This document shows positions 38,391-46,898 of a DNA stretch of 64,000 nucleotides, in pieces. The stretch's first letter is position 1; each line of letters begins with the position of its first letter. The position numbers were made by a program, and so were the translations under genes. The notes beneath the pieces were generated by a model. That model did not search any database, was not told where the DNA came from, and saw only the letters and a list, made by a program, of their open reading frames with translations. This stretch comes from Streptomyces griseochromogenes (GTDB taxonomy: Bacteria > Actinomycetota > Actinomycetes > Streptomycetales > Streptomycetaceae), in contig NZ_CP016279.1 of NCBI RefSeq assembly GCF_001542625.1, positions 8,928,001 through 8,992,000 on the forward strand. Direction: 5' to 3'.

Positions 38391-38586
38391 GGAAACACTG
38401 CGTGACCGCAAGGACGCCGATCCGCGGCCGCGACCGGCCGTGGTCGTCCTCGGCGGGGTGATGAGGGTCCGCGAGCGGCGGTGGACCGCCGGCGACGGCT
38501 TCGGCCTGGAGGCGATCCGCGCGCTCACGGCGTCGCGCCTCGATCAGGTGGGTTCGGCGCTCATGGGCAACTGGCGCGCGGAGTGA
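38386..38586 (+). CDS. Possible small orphan protein
   Basis: 66 residues starting MMETLRDRKDADPRPRP, with a hydrophobic strand VVVLGGVMRVRERRW and a helical end (EAIRALTASRLDQVGSALMG). No family is recognised. Support comes from the unusually AT-rich, palindrome-bearing region directly upstream and from codon usage compatible with the genome. There is no separate ribosome-binding site, because the palindrome abuts the start. It could be a small regulator, or a chance frame in a decayed region. Confidence 0.35.
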   Translation: MMETLRDRKDADPRPRPAVVVLGGVMRVRERRWTAGDGFGLEAIRALTASRLDQVGSALMGNWRAE

Positions 38587-38678
38587 GATGGTTCACGCGC
38601 TGTTCGGTGCCTCACGAAACGTGATACCTGTCACTCAGTTACCGCGAGACCCTCTCGTTCTCCTAGTGTGTCCTCCCA

Positions 38679-39896
38679 GTGACTTCCTTCGACACCTCCC
38701 CGCAACTCAACGTCTGGCGCGCGCTGCTCGCGCTGGGCGTGGTGTTCGTGATGCTCGCGACCACCGGCTGGACCGCCCTGCGCACCCACCGGGAGTCGAC
38801 CGCCCTGCAGGCCTCGCTGGCCGAGTGGGACCACGGCAGCATCCACGGCCACCACCTGCCGGCCCCCCACAGCTCGCCGGCCCGGCTCGCCGGCTTCTTC
38901 GCCTCGCTCACCCCGCACGAGCGCGACCGTCTCACCCACCGCTATCCCCTCGCGGTCGGCAACATGAACGGCGCCCCCGTCTCCCTGCGCTACCGCGCCA
39001 ACCGCGTCGCGATGGACCAGGCGCGCAAGGTCGAGAAGAAGCGGATGCACGACAGCCGGCTCAGCGCGGCCGGCCAGCAGGACGCGGGCCGCCGGATGCA
39101 CCGCTACGAGGCGCTGATGCAGCCCGGCAGGCAGATCCTCGCCTTCGACCCCGAGGGCTCGGGCCGGATCGCCGAGGTGTTCGGGAACCTCGGCACGGCC
39201 GAACGGATCTCCGTCGTCGTCCCCGGCGTCGACACCGATCTGCTCACCTTCCAGAAGACGAACCGCAAGTACAGCGCCACGGTCGGCATGGCCGAGGCCC
39301 TGTACGCGGCCGAGCGGGCGCAGAGCCCCTCGACGCGTACGGCCGTGATCGCCTGGGCCGACTACACCGCGCCCGACGGGCTCGGCGTGGACGCGGCCAC
39401 GGGGCTGCGCGCCGCCGAGGGCGCCGTACGCCTGAACGCGCTGCTCGACGCCCTGCCCGGGCGGGCACCGGTGTCGATGTTCTGCCACAGCTACGGCTCG
39501 GTGGTCTGCGGGGTCGCCGCGCACGACATGCCCCGCCGGGTGGCCGACATAGCGGTGGCCGCGAGCCCTGGCATGCGCGTCCCCAAGGCCTCCCATCTGG
39601 GCACGTCGGCCCGGGTGTGGGCGATGCGGGACGCCACCGACTGGGTGCAGGACGTGCCGTACCTGGAGGTCGGCGGGCTCGGACACGGCGCCGACCCGGT
39701 GTCCCCGGCGTTCGGCGCACGGGTGCTGTCGGCGCGGGACGCTCAGGGCCACGCCGGCTATTTCCAGCCGGGCACGGACAGCCTGCGCAACCTCGCCGAC
39801 GTCGGGGTGGGCGCGTACGACGAGGTGACATGCGCCCATGACAACGACGCCTGCCTGGCGGGTCTGCCCGGCATGACGACGGCCGGACGCGCGTAG
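38679..39896 (+). CDS. Alpha/beta hydrolase, DUF1023 (Abhydrolase_8) family
   Basis: 405 residues. One N-terminal helix (RALLALGVVFVMLATTGWT) acts as signal or anchor, so the enzyme is probably extracytoplasmic. The DUF1023 domain shows ILAFDPEGSGRIAEVFGNLG, RISVVVPGVDTDLLTF, TAVIAWADYTAPDG and the nucleophile elbow VSMFCHSYGSVVCG (S-Y-G-S). A conserved acidic residue comes in WAMRDATDWVQDVP, and the late HGADP stretch may supply the His. The substrate is unknown; family members include putative lipases. GTG 38679 is the start that keeps the whole helix. It is preceded by TAGTGT, a possible -10. It is upstream of the DUF4429 gene on the same strand. Confidence 0.85.
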   Translation: MTSFDTSPQLNVWRALLALGVVFVMLATTGWTALRTHRESTALQASLAEWDHGSIHGHHLPAPHSSPARLAGFFASLTPHERDRLTHRYPLAVGNMNGAPVSLRYRANRVAMDQARKVEKKRMHDSRLSAAGQQDAGRRMHRYEALMQPGRQILAFDPEGSGRIAEVFGNLGTAERISVVVPGVDTDLLTFQKTNRKYSATVGMAEALYAAERAQSPSTRTAVIAWADYTAPDGLGVDAATGLRAAEGAVRLNALLDALPGRAPVSMFCHSYGSVVCGVAAHDMPRRVADIAVAASPGMRVPKASHLGTSARVWAMRDATDWVQDVPYLEVGGLGHGADPVSPAFGARVLSARDAQGHAGYFQPGTDSLRNLADVGVGAYDEVTCAHDNDACLAGLPGMTTAGRA

Positions 39897-39962
39897 AAAC
39901 AGCAGGAAGTGCGGTCTGCGCGGGTGGCGACGGAGGAGCACGTGCCGCATACGATGAGCCGC

Positions 39963-40817
39963 ATGGGTGACGTACTGGCGGGTTTTCATGCCGTCTGGGA
40001 GTTCGAGTCCGACTCCGTGCTCATCCGTTACGAACGGGGGATTCGGACACCGAAGCTGTTCCAGGCGCTGGGCGAACGGCGGATCCCGCTGTCCGCGCTG
40101 GAGGAGGTGACCCTCACCACGGGCAAGCGCGGGACGGTCGCCCTGCGGCTGCTGCCGCGTCCAGGCGCCGATCCGCTGATGGAGGCGGCGGCCGGTCAGC
40201 TGCGCGAGGGCTTCGACCCGTACCGGCTGGTGCTGCCGGCCGAGCGGTCGACGCTCGCCGAGCGCCTCGCCGACGAGCTGAAGGGACTGCTGGCCGAGTC
40301 CGAGTCCGGGCCCGCCGACCGGTACCTGGTGGCCGCGCCCGAGGCGCCCCTCCAGTTCAAGGCGTACGACGGGAAGGCTTCCTTCGACGGCACGTCGGTG
40401 CAGTTCCGGTGGTCCTGGACGGGGGCGTCCACGACGAAGTGGAAGGCCGGGGACCAGAGTTTCGCGGTCGCCGACCTCAGCGGGGTGGAATGGCGCGCGC
40501 CGGAGAGCCCGCAAGGACATCTGCGTCTGCTGCGGCGCTCCGCCGACTCGGCAGAGTCCGCGCAGCCCGACCAGGATCCGGCGGCGGTGGTCTTCGGGCG
40601 GGGGTACGGACCGGTGCACGAGTCGTTGCCGTTCGCCGCGGCCGTGCTGGCCGCGGTGCGGACCAGGGGGCCGGTACCGGTGGTACCGGCCCCGGCGCGG
40701 CGGGATCCCGCGGACATCGCCGAGCGGATCCGGCATCTCGGGGAGCTTCATCAGGCCGGGTTGGTGACCGATGAGGAATTCTCTTCCAAGAAGGCGGAGT
40801 TGCTGGCCGAGCTTTGA
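39963..40817 (+). CDS. DUF4429 protein with C-terminal SHOCT helix
   Basis: 284 residues. Two DUF4429 (PH-like) repeats can be seen. The first runs from GFHAVWEFESDSVLIRYERG to a Glu/Val strand EEVTLTTGKRGTVALRLLP. The second starts LQFKAYDGKASFDGTSVQF and ends VEWRAPESPQGHLRLLRR. The C terminus is a SHOCT motif: IAERIRHLGELHQAGLVTDE then EFSSKKAELLAEL. SHOCT often marks oligomerising proteins. The ATG at 39963 is preferred over 39954 because TACGAT lies exactly 7 bases upstream, matching leaderless promoters. It is convergent with the MerR gene. Confidence 0.87.
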   Translation: MGDVLAGFHAVWEFESDSVLIRYERGIRTPKLFQALGERRIPLSALEEVTLTTGKRGTVALRLLPRPGADPLMEAAAGQLREGFDPYRLVLPAERSTLAERLADELKGLLAESESGPADRYLVAAPEAPLQFKAYDGKASFDGTSVQFRWSWTGASTTKWKAGDQSFAVADLSGVEWRAPESPQGHLRLLRRSADSAESAQPDQDPAAVVFGRGYGPVHESLPFAAAVLAAVRTRGPVPVVPAPARRDPADIAERIRHLGELHQAGLVTDEEFSSKKAELLAEL

Positions 40818-40833
40818 CGGCTGGGCGGGGGTG

Positions 40834-41289
40834 TCACCGCTCCTTGGCGTAGAAGCTGATCTTTCTGTCCAGGACGGACAGGGTGTCGTGCAGTTCCGCG
40901 ATCCTGGCCAGAACATCCCGGCGAGTCGACTCCAGGAGTTCCTGGCGCTCCGCGTACGTGCTCTCGCCCTCCCTCACCAGTTCCGCGTACCGGACCATGT
41001 CCGCCACCGGCATGCCGGTCAGTCGGAGCTTGGTCACGAAGTCCAGCCAGTCCAAGTCGCGGTTGCTGTAGCGGCGCTGGCCGGTGTGGGAGCGGTCGAC
41101 GTGCGGCATCAGGCCGATCCGTTCGTACCAGCGCAGCGTGTGCGCGGTCAGGCCGGTGAAGGCGACGACCTCGCTGATCGTGTATCGGTCCTGACCGTCG
41201 GGGCGGGGATGGCGTCGGGGCGGGGCGGAGCAGATGTCGACGCGGGTCGCGTGCGCGGTGTCCGATGGCGTGGTCTGCATGACCGTCAT
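40834..41289 (-). CDS. MerR family transcriptional regulator
   Basis: 151 residues: an N-terminal tail of ~35 residues, then the MerR winged helix YTISEVVAFTGLTAHTLRWY, ERIGLMPHVDRSHTGQRRYS and DLDWLDFVTKLRLTGMPVAD, followed by the dimer coiled coil (ELLESTRRDVLARIAELHDTL). There is no Cys-based metal site, so it is closer to the organic/redox-type MerR proteins. The ATG at 41289 lies 6 bases after its own -10, so translation is probably leaderless. It is divergent from an acetyltransferase gene with a perfect MerR operator between them, so it likely regulates both. Confidence 0.92.
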   Translation of the reverse strand: MTVMQTTPSDTAHATRVDICSAPPRRHPRPDGQDRYTISEVVAFTGLTAHTLRWYERIGLMPHVDRSHTGQRRYSNRDLDWLDFVTKLRLTGMPVADMVRYAELVREGESTYAERQELLESTRRDVLARIAELHDTLSVLDRKISFYAKER

Positions 41290-41295
41290 GCCCCC

Positions 41296-41326
41296 ACGCT
41301 ATGGCCTTCGAGTGCACTCGAAGCAA
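41296..41326 (-). promoter_or_regulatory. MerR-type operator in a 19-bp-spaced promoter
   Basis: The 18-base palindrome CTTCGAGTGCACTCGAAG (41306-41323) sits within a minus-strand promoter. Its -35 is TTGCTT (complement of 41321-41326), the spacer is 19 bases, and the -10 is TAGCGT (complement of 41296-41301). An over-long spacer with an internal palindrome is the hallmark of MerR-activated promoters. Confidence 0.85.
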
Positions 41327-41386
41327 GCGGAACCCGGTAAGAAATCCGCGCGACGGGACGCGGAGCGGGTGGTTAGCGTGCGGCGC

Positions 41387-41863
41387 ATGAGTCTTGCACG
41401 CCGGGCCGTGCCCGAGGATGCCGCCGAAGTGCTGCGGCTGCGCCAGGTCATGATCGATTCTCTGTGGAGTGCGGGGGGTGCGGGCTCGACCGACTGGCAC
41501 GCCGAGTCCCTGCCGACGCTGCGGGAGCGGCTCTCCGAGGCCGACGGGGACTTCGCGGCCTTCGTCGTCGACGATCCCGGGCGGCCGGGGACGCTCGCCG
41601 CGCTCGCGGCGGGGACGGCGGAGTACCGCATCGGGAAGGCCGGCAATCCGCACGGGCGGGTCGGGCACGTCTTCAGCGTCGCGACCGACCCGGACGCCCG
41701 GCGGCGGGGGTACGCGCGCGCGTGCATGGAGGAGCTGCTGGGCTGGTTCCGGGAGCGGGGCACGGGACACGTGCTGCTGAACGCCTCGCCGGAGGCCGAG
41801 CCGCTGTACGCCGCCCTCGGGTTCACGCGCGACCCCGACCCGTCGATGCGGCTGCTGCTGTGA
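41387..41863 (+). CDS. GNAT family N-acetyltransferase
   Basis: 158 residues: RRAVPEDAAEVLRLRQVMID at the N terminus, VGHVFSVATDPDARRRGYA (acetyl-CoA loop with R-R-x-G-Y-A), ACMEELLGWFRERGTGHVLL and LYAALGFTRDPDPSM. It would acetylate a small molecule or an antibiotic-like amine; the substrate is unknown. The ATG at 41387 has TAGCGT 7 bases upstream, giving a leaderless promoter identical in -10 sequence to that of the divergent MerR gene. Shared control by MerR is therefore likely. It is followed after 19 bases by the serine hydrolase gene. Confidence 0.88.
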   Translation: MSLARRAVPEDAAEVLRLRQVMIDSLWSAGGAGSTDWHAESLPTLRERLSEADGDFAAFVVDDPGRPGTLAALAAGTAEYRIGKAGNPHGRVGHVFSVATDPDARRRGYARACMEELLGWFRERGTGHVLLNASPEAEPLYAALGFTRDPDPSMRLLL

Positions 41864-41882
41864 GCCGCATAGGCTCGGCACC

Positions 41883-42704
41883 ATGTCGTTGAACAGCTTG
41901 GCGTCGATCGAGAACTGGCCCGTCCCCACCGCCGCGGCGGGTGTCGTCCGGGCCGACGGGACCGTCCTCGGGACCCGTGGCCCCGTCGGGCACCGTTTTC
42001 CGCTGGCCTCGGTGACCAAGCCGCTGGCGGCGTACGCGGCGCTGGTCGCCTACGAGGAGGGTGCCGTCGAGCTGGACGAACCGGCCGGGCCGCCCGGGTC
42101 TACCGTGCGGCATCTGCTCGCGCACACCTCCGGGCTGGCCTTCGACGAGCACCGGGTGACGGCGCCCCCCGGGGAGCGGCGGCTGTACTCCAACGCCGGG
42201 TTCGAGCAGCTCGGCGATCACATCGCCAAGGCGACGGACATCGAGTTCGCCGAGTATCTGCGGCAGGCCGTGCTGGAGCCGCTGGGGATGACGTCGACGT
42301 CGCTGGAGGGCTCGCCGGCGAAGGACGGTGTGTCGACGGTGGAGGATCTGCTGCGGTTCGCGGCGGAGGTGCAGGCGCCGCGGCTGCTGGATCCGCGGAC
42401 GGTGGCCGAGGCGATGACGGTGCAGTATCCGGGGACGAAGGGTGTGCTGCCCGGGTACGGTCACCAGAATCCGAACGACTGGGGGCTGGGGTTCGAGATC
42501 CGGGACTCCAAGTCGCCGCACTGGACAGGGAGTTCTTCGTCACCGCGGACGTTCGGGCACTTCGGGCAGTCCGGTACGTTCGTGTGGATCGATCCGGATA
42601 CGGGGGTCGCGGGCGTGGCGCTGACGGACCGGGCGTTCGGGCCGTGGGCGGTCGAGGCGTGGCCGGTGTTCACGGATGCGGTGCTCGCGGAGCTGCGGGG
42701 CTGA
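41883..42704 (+). CDS. Beta-lactamase-fold serine hydrolase (class C/esterase type)
   Basis: 273 residues. The S-x-x-K nucleophile motif is FPLASVTKPLAAYAAL, the Y-x-N motif is ERRLYSNAGFEQLGDHI, and the third box is HFGQSGTFVWIDP in place of K-T-G. There is no signal peptide, so it is probably a cytosolic esterase, peptidase or amidase, not a secreted beta-lactamase. TAGGCT stands 7 bases before the ATG, so it has its own leaderless promoter in addition to any read-through from the acetyltransferase gene. Its 3' end is followed by a short GC-rich inverted repeat. Confidence 0.88.
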   Translation: MSLNSLASIENWPVPTAAAGVVRADGTVLGTRGPVGHRFPLASVTKPLAAYAALVAYEEGAVELDEPAGPPGSTVRHLLAHTSGLAFDEHRVTAPPGERRLYSNAGFEQLGDHIAKATDIEFAEYLRQAVLEPLGMTSTSLEGSPAKDGVSTVEDLLRFAAEVQAPRLLDPRTVAEAMTVQYPGTKGVLPGYGHQNPNDWGLGFEIRDSKSPHWTGSSSSPRTFGHFGQSGTFVWIDPDTGVAGVALTDRAFGPWAVEAWPVFTDAVLAELRG

Positions 42705-42750
42705 GCTCGGCCGCGCCCCGAAGGGGCCCGCAGCCGGAAGACGGTCGTGG

Positions 42751-43404
42751 CTACCGGACCATCTCCCACAGCAGCACCTCAGCCGCCGTGACCCCCACCC
42801 CCTCCACACCCTCCGCCCCCGTGATCCGTGCCGCATCCCCGGGACCCAGCGTCTCCCCCGCCACACTGATCTCCCCGTGGACCACGTGTGCGTACACGTA
42901 CGCCGCGTCCGGGATCGCCGTGCGTTCCCCCGCGGCCAGGCGGCGTACGTGGAGCATCGCGCCCGCGCCGGGGACGGCGTACGGGGTGGAGTCGGCGATG
43001 CCGTGGACGATCTCGTAGGACGGGTCGCCGCCCGGTTCCAGGGGCGCCAGCCACATCTGGACGAAGGTCAGCGGCACCGGCGCGTCGTTGCGTTCCACAT
43101 GCCGGACGCCCGCCGCCGCGCTCAGATGCTGGACGTCTCCGGGGCGGACCCGGGTCTCGTGGCCCGTGGAGTCGCGGTGGGTCAGCTCGCCCTCGACGAC
43201 CCAGGTGACGATCTCGGTGTGGCTGTGCGGATGCTCGTCGAAGCCGGCGCCGGGCGCCAGCCGCTCCTCGTTGCAGGCGATCACCGCGCCGAAACGCAGG
43301 TTCTCGGGGTCGTAGTGCGGGCCGAAGGAGAAGGCGTGGCGGGTGTCGATCCCGGCCTCCGGGTCCCCTCCGCGGTAGCGCTCGCCGGCGCGCCGTACGT
43401 CCAT
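42751..43404 (-). CDS. Pirin family protein
   Basis: 217 residues with the bicupin pirin layout: DTRHAFSFGPHYDPENLRFG, then FDEHPHSHTEIVTWVVEGEL, which supplies the His-x-His...Glu metal ligands. VRPGDVQHLSAAAGVRHVE and FVQMWLAPLEPGG follow. The second cupin is weaker (YVYAHVVHGEISVAGE). Pirins bind Fe and may act as quercetinase-like dioxygenases or as redox-sensitive regulators; in Streptomyces a pirin influences acyl-CoA metabolism. The ATG at 43404 is chosen; a GTG at 43428 is possible. It is divergent from fasR. Confidence 0.9.
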   Translation of the reverse strand: MDVRRAGERYRGGDPEAGIDTRHAFSFGPHYDPENLRFGAVIACNEERLAPGAGFDEHPHSHTEIVTWVVEGELTHRDSTGHETRVRPGDVQHLSAAAGVRHVERNDAPVPLTFVQMWLAPLEPGGDPSYEIVHGIADSTPYAVPGAGAMLHVRRLAAGERTAIPDAAYVYAHVVHGEISVAGETLGPGDAARITGAEGVEGVGVTAAEVLLWEMVR

Positions 43405-43478
43405 CACGGGCACCACCGTAGACCTCACCCCCCGACCCGGCGACGCGCGCTCCCGTCCGTATAAGGCAGTCTTGTCCC

Positions 43479-44684
43479 GTGCCCGAACCCGAATCCCACC
43501 CCAGCGAACCCGCAGGACAGCGCGTCCACCCGCACTCCGCGACCCTCAAGCGGCTCGAGAAGTCGTCCGGGAGCCTCGCCGCGCAGGCCATCGCGCGCAT
43601 GGACGAGACCCTGTCGTGGTACCGGGCCATGCCCCCGGAGAACCGTTCCTGGATCGGGCTCGTGGCCCAGGCGGGCATCGCCGCCTTCACCGAATGGTTC
43701 CGGCACCCGGACGCGCCCCAGGCGATCTCCACGGACGTCTTCGGGACGGCGCCCCGCGAGCTGACCCGGGCCATCACACTGCGGCAGACAGTGGAGATGG
43801 TGCGGACCACCATCGAGGTCATGGAGAGCGCGATCGACGAGGTCGCGGCTCCCGGGGACGAGAGCGTGCTGCGCGAGGCCCTGCTCGTGTACGCGCGGGA
43901 GATCGCCTTCGCCACCGCCCAGGTCTACGCCCAGGCCGCCGAGGCACGCGGTGCCTGGGACGCGCGGCTGGAGTCGCTGGTCGTCAACGCCGTGCTCAGC
44001 GGGGAGGCGGACGAGGGGGCGGTGAGCCGGGCCGCCGCGCTCGGGTGGAACTCGCCGGAGCATGTGTGCGTCGTGCTCGGGACCGCGCCCGACGGGGACA
44101 GCGAGCTGACCGTCGAGGCCATCCGGCGGGCCTCCCGGCACGCCAAGCTCCAGGTGCTCACGGGGGTGCTCGGGGACCGGCTCGTCGTCATCGCCGGCGG
44201 CAGCGCGAATCCGCTCGCCGTCGCCAAGTCGCTGATCGGGCCGTTCGCGGCCGGACCGGTCGTCGCCGGTCCCGTCGTACCCGATCTGCTGGCCGCGACC
44301 CGGTCCGCGCAGGCCGCCGCCGCGGGGCTCAAGGCGTGTTCCGCCTGGCAGGACGCGCCGCGGCCGGTGCTGGCGGACGATCTGCTGCCGGAGCGGGCCA
44401 TCGCGGGCGATCCGAGCGCCCGCGAGCAGTTGGTGGAGGAGATCTACAGACCGCTGGAGGAGGCGGGCTCGGCGCTCCTGGAGACCCTGAGTGTGTACCT
44501 GGAGCAGGCGAGCAGCCTCGAAGGCGCGGCCCGGATGCTCTTCGTTCACCCGAACACCGTGCGCTACCGGCTCCGACGTGTGACAGACGTCACCGGCTGG
44601 TCGCCGTCGGATGTACGATCCGCGTTCACACTGCGAATCGCGCTGATCCTGGGGCGTCTGGCCGATGGAGACCCCCAACTCTAG
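43479..44684 (+). CDS. fasR: FasR, PucR/CdaR-type transcriptional activator of fatty acid synthesis
   Basis: 401 residues. The N-terminal ~300 residues are a sensor with a RsbRD-like helical part (LAAQAIARMDETLSWYRAMP) and a GGDEF-like CdaR middle region. The C terminus holds the PucR-type HTH: TLSVYLEQASSLEGAARMLF then VHPNTVRYRLRRVTDVTGWS. In S. coelicolor the gene at this place directly before fabD encodes FasR, which activates the fabD-fabH-acpP-fabF operon; it is needed for membrane lipid growth. The GTG at 43479 is the family start in this context. A near-palindrome between its stop and fabD (44686-44708) is a good binding-site candidate. Confidence 0.9.
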   Translation: MPEPESHPSEPAGQRVHPHSATLKRLEKSSGSLAAQAIARMDETLSWYRAMPPENRSWIGLVAQAGIAAFTEWFRHPDAPQAISTDVFGTAPRELTRAITLRQTVEMVRTTIEVMESAIDEVAAPGDESVLREALLVYAREIAFATAQVYAQAAEARGAWDARLESLVVNAVLSGEADEGAVSRAAALGWNSPEHVCVVLGTAPDGDSELTVEAIRRASRHAKLQVLTGVLGDRLVVIAGGSANPLAVAKSLIGPFAAGPVVAGPVVPDLLAATRSAQAAAAGLKACSAWQDAPRPVLADDLLPERAIAGDPSAREQLVEEIYRPLEEAGSALLETLSVYLEQASSLEGAARMLFVHPNTVRYRLRRVTDVTGWSPSDVRSAFTLRIALILGRLADGDPQL

Positions 44685-44685
44685 G

Positions 44686-44708
44686 CTTTTGTTGGGTGCC
44701 CACAAAAG
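44686..44708 (+). promoter_or_regulatory. Near-perfect palindrome upstream of fabD (candidate FasR operator)
   Basis: CTTTTGTTGGG-TG-CCCACAAAAG is an inverted repeat with one unpaired T, placed immediately after the fasR stop codon and 66 bases before the fabD start. FasR is known to bind upstream of fabD in S. coelicolor. This is the only strong dyad in the region. It is less likely to be a terminator because no T-run follows. Confidence 0.6.
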
Positions 44709-44773
44709 GCCCCCGCGTTCTTCGTCCCTGTCCTCACGGGCGGCCGTGGCCGTCCCCAAGAGAGAGTGTGAGA

Positions 44774-45745
44774 GTGCTCGTACTCGTCGCTCCCGGCCAG
44801 GGCGCCCAGACGCCCGGCTTCCTGACCCCCTGGCTCGACCTCCCCGGTGCCGCCGACCGCGTCGCCGCGTGGTCGGACGCCATCGGACTGGACCTGATCC
44901 ACTACGGCACCCAGGCCGACGCGGACGCCATCCGGGACACCGCGGTGGCCCAGCCGCTGCTGGTCGCCGCCGGGATTCTGTCCACCGCGGCACTCGGTGC
45001 CTACTCATTTGCCGCTGACGCGACGGGCACCGAGATCACTCCGGGCGCCGTCGCCGGTCACAGCGTCGGCGAGTTCACCGCCGCCGCGGTCTCGGGCGTG
45101 CTGGACGACACCGCCGCGCTCGGTCTGGTCCGCAAGCGGGGACTGGCCATGGCCGACGCCGCCGCGATCACCGAGACCGGTATGGCGGCGCTGCTCGGCG
45201 GCGACCCCGAGGTCTCCGTCGCGCACCTGGAGAAGCTGGGCCTGACCCCGGCGAACATCAACGGCGCCGGCCAGATCGTCGCCGCGGGAACGCTGGAGCA
45301 GCTCGCCGCGCTGGCCGAGGACAAGCCCGAGGGCGTCCGCAAGGTCGTCCCGCTGAAGGTCGCCGGGGCCTTCCACACCCAGCACATGGCCCCCGCCGTC
45401 GAGGCCCTGGCCAAGGCCGCCGTGGAGCTCACGCCGGCCGACCCGCGGTTCACCTACGTCTCCAACAAGGACGGCAGGACCGTCGCCACCGGCGCCGAGG
45501 TCCTCGACCGGCTGGTCGGCCAGGTCGCCAACCCCGTGCGCTGGGACCTGTGCATGGAGACCTTCCAGGAGCTGGGTGTCACCACGCTCATCGAGGTGTG
45601 CCCGGGCGGCACGCTGACCGGCCTGGCCAAGCGCGCCATGCCCGGCGTCAAGTGGCTGGCGCTGAAGACCCCTGACGACCTCGACGCTGCCCGCGAGCTC
45701 ATCGCCGAGGCGTCGACTCCTGCCGCTGACGCGGCGGGCGCCTGA
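44774..45745 (+). CDS. fabD: Malonyl-CoA:ACP transacylase
   Basis: 323 residues. FabD moves malonyl from CoA to the holo-ACP serine. The opening LVLVAPGQGAQTPGFL carries the Q-G-A-Q oxyanion motif. The nucleophile elbow is AVAGHSVGEFTAAAVSGVL (G-H-S-x-G-E), and the catalytic His occurs in VAGAFHTQHMAPAVE. GTG 44774 is chosen because the family starts right at LVLVAPG; GTG 44768 is possible. AAGAGAG lies upstream. It is first in the fab operon, with fabH following after 17 bases. Confidence 0.95.
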   Translation: MLVLVAPGQGAQTPGFLTPWLDLPGAADRVAAWSDAIGLDLIHYGTQADADAIRDTAVAQPLLVAAGILSTAALGAYSFAADATGTEITPGAVAGHSVGEFTAAAVSGVLDDTAALGLVRKRGLAMADAAAITETGMAALLGGDPEVSVAHLEKLGLTPANINGAGQIVAAGTLEQLAALAEDKPEGVRKVVPLKVAGAFHTQHMAPAVEALAKAAVELTPADPRFTYVSNKDGRTVATGAEVLDRLVGQVANPVRWDLCMETFQELGVTTLIEVCPGGTLTGLAKRAMPGVKWLALKTPDDLDAARELIAEASTPAADAAGA

Positions 45746-45762
45746 CGAAGGAGCCCCAGAGC

Positions 45763-46794
45763 ATGTCGAAGATCAGGCCCGGCAAGGGCGCGCCGTACGC
45801 GCGCATCCTCGGCGTCGGCGGCTACCGGCCGACCCGCGTCGTGCCCAACGAGGTGATCCTCGAGAAGATCGACTCGTCCGACGAGTGGATCCGTTCGCGT
45901 TCCGGCATCGAGACCCGGCACTGGGCGGGCCCCGAGGAGACGGTCGCCGCGATGGCCATCGAGGCCTCCGGCAAGGCGATCGCCGACGCGGGCATCGACG
46001 CCGAGCAGATCGGCGCCGTGGTCGTCTCGACCGTCTCGCACTTCAGCCAGACCCCGGCCGTCGCCACCGAGATCGCCGACAAGCTCGGCACGAACAAGGC
46101 CGCCGCCTTCGACATCTCGGCGGGCTGCGCGGGCTTCGGCTACGGCCTGACCCTCGCCAAGGGCATGGTGGTGGAAGGTTCCGCCGAGTACGTGCTCGTG
46201 ATCGGCGTGGAGCGGCTGAGCGACCTGACCGACCTGGAGGACCGGGCGACGGCCTTCCTGTTCGGCGACGGCGCCGGCGCGGTCGTGGTCGGCCCCTCGA
46301 AGGAGCCCGCGATCGGCCCGACCGTGTGGGGCTCCGAGGGCGACAAGTCCGAGACCATCAAGCAGACCGTGTCGTGGGACCGGTTCCGGATCGGTGACCT
46401 GTCCGGGCTGCCCGTCGACAGCGAGGGCAACGTCAAGTTCCCCGCGATCACGCAGGAGGGCCAGGCGGTCTTCCGCTGGGCCGTGTTCGAGATGGCGAAG
46501 GTCGCACAGCAGGCGCTGGACGCGGCCGGGATCACCCCGGACGACCTGGACGTCTTCATTCCGCACCAGGCCAATGTGCGGATCATCGACTCGATGGTGA
46601 AGACGCTGAAGCTGCCGGAGCATGTCACGGTCGCCCGGGACATCCGCACCACCGGCAACACCTCGGCCGCCTCGATTCCGCTCGCGATGGAGCGGCTTCT
46701 GGCGACCGGTGAGGCGAAGAGCGGCGACACCGCACTCGTCATCGGATTCGGGGCGGGTCTCGTCTACGCCGCCACGGTCGTTACCCTCCCCTAG
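45763..46794 (+). CDS. fabH: Beta-ketoacyl-ACP synthase III (initiation condensing enzyme)
   Basis: 343 residues. FabH condenses an acyl-CoA starter with malonyl-ACP; in streptomycetes the preferred starters are branched (isobutyryl-CoA and similar). The catalytic triad is visible: Cys in AFDISAGCAGFGYGL, His in FIPHQANVRIIDSMV, Asn in TTGNTSAASIPLAM. The C-terminal block IGFGAGLVYAATVV is standard. The ATG at 45763 has GAAGGAG upstream. It follows fabD by 17 bases and is co-transcribed with it. Confidence 0.96.
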   Translation: MSKIRPGKGAPYARILGVGGYRPTRVVPNEVILEKIDSSDEWIRSRSGIETRHWAGPEETVAAMAIEASGKAIADAGIDAEQIGAVVVSTVSHFSQTPAVATEIADKLGTNKAAAFDISAGCAGFGYGLTLAKGMVVEGSAEYVLVIGVERLSDLTDLEDRATAFLFGDGAGAVVVGPSKEPAIGPTVWGSEGDKSETIKQTVSWDRFRIGDLSGLPVDSEGNVKFPAITQEGQAVFRWAVFEMAKVAQQALDAAGITPDDLDVFIPHQANVRIIDSMVKTLKLPEHVTVARDIRTTGNTSAASIPLAMERLLATGEAKSGDTALVIGFGAGLVYAATVVTLP

Positions 46795-46898
46795 GCACTC
46801 CGTGCCGGGTCATGTGATCCGGTGCGGACGCCGCACCGCCTGCCGCGCTCGCGGTGGGCGCCGTTAAACCGTCTGGAATCTAAGAAGGAGCGCCTGAC

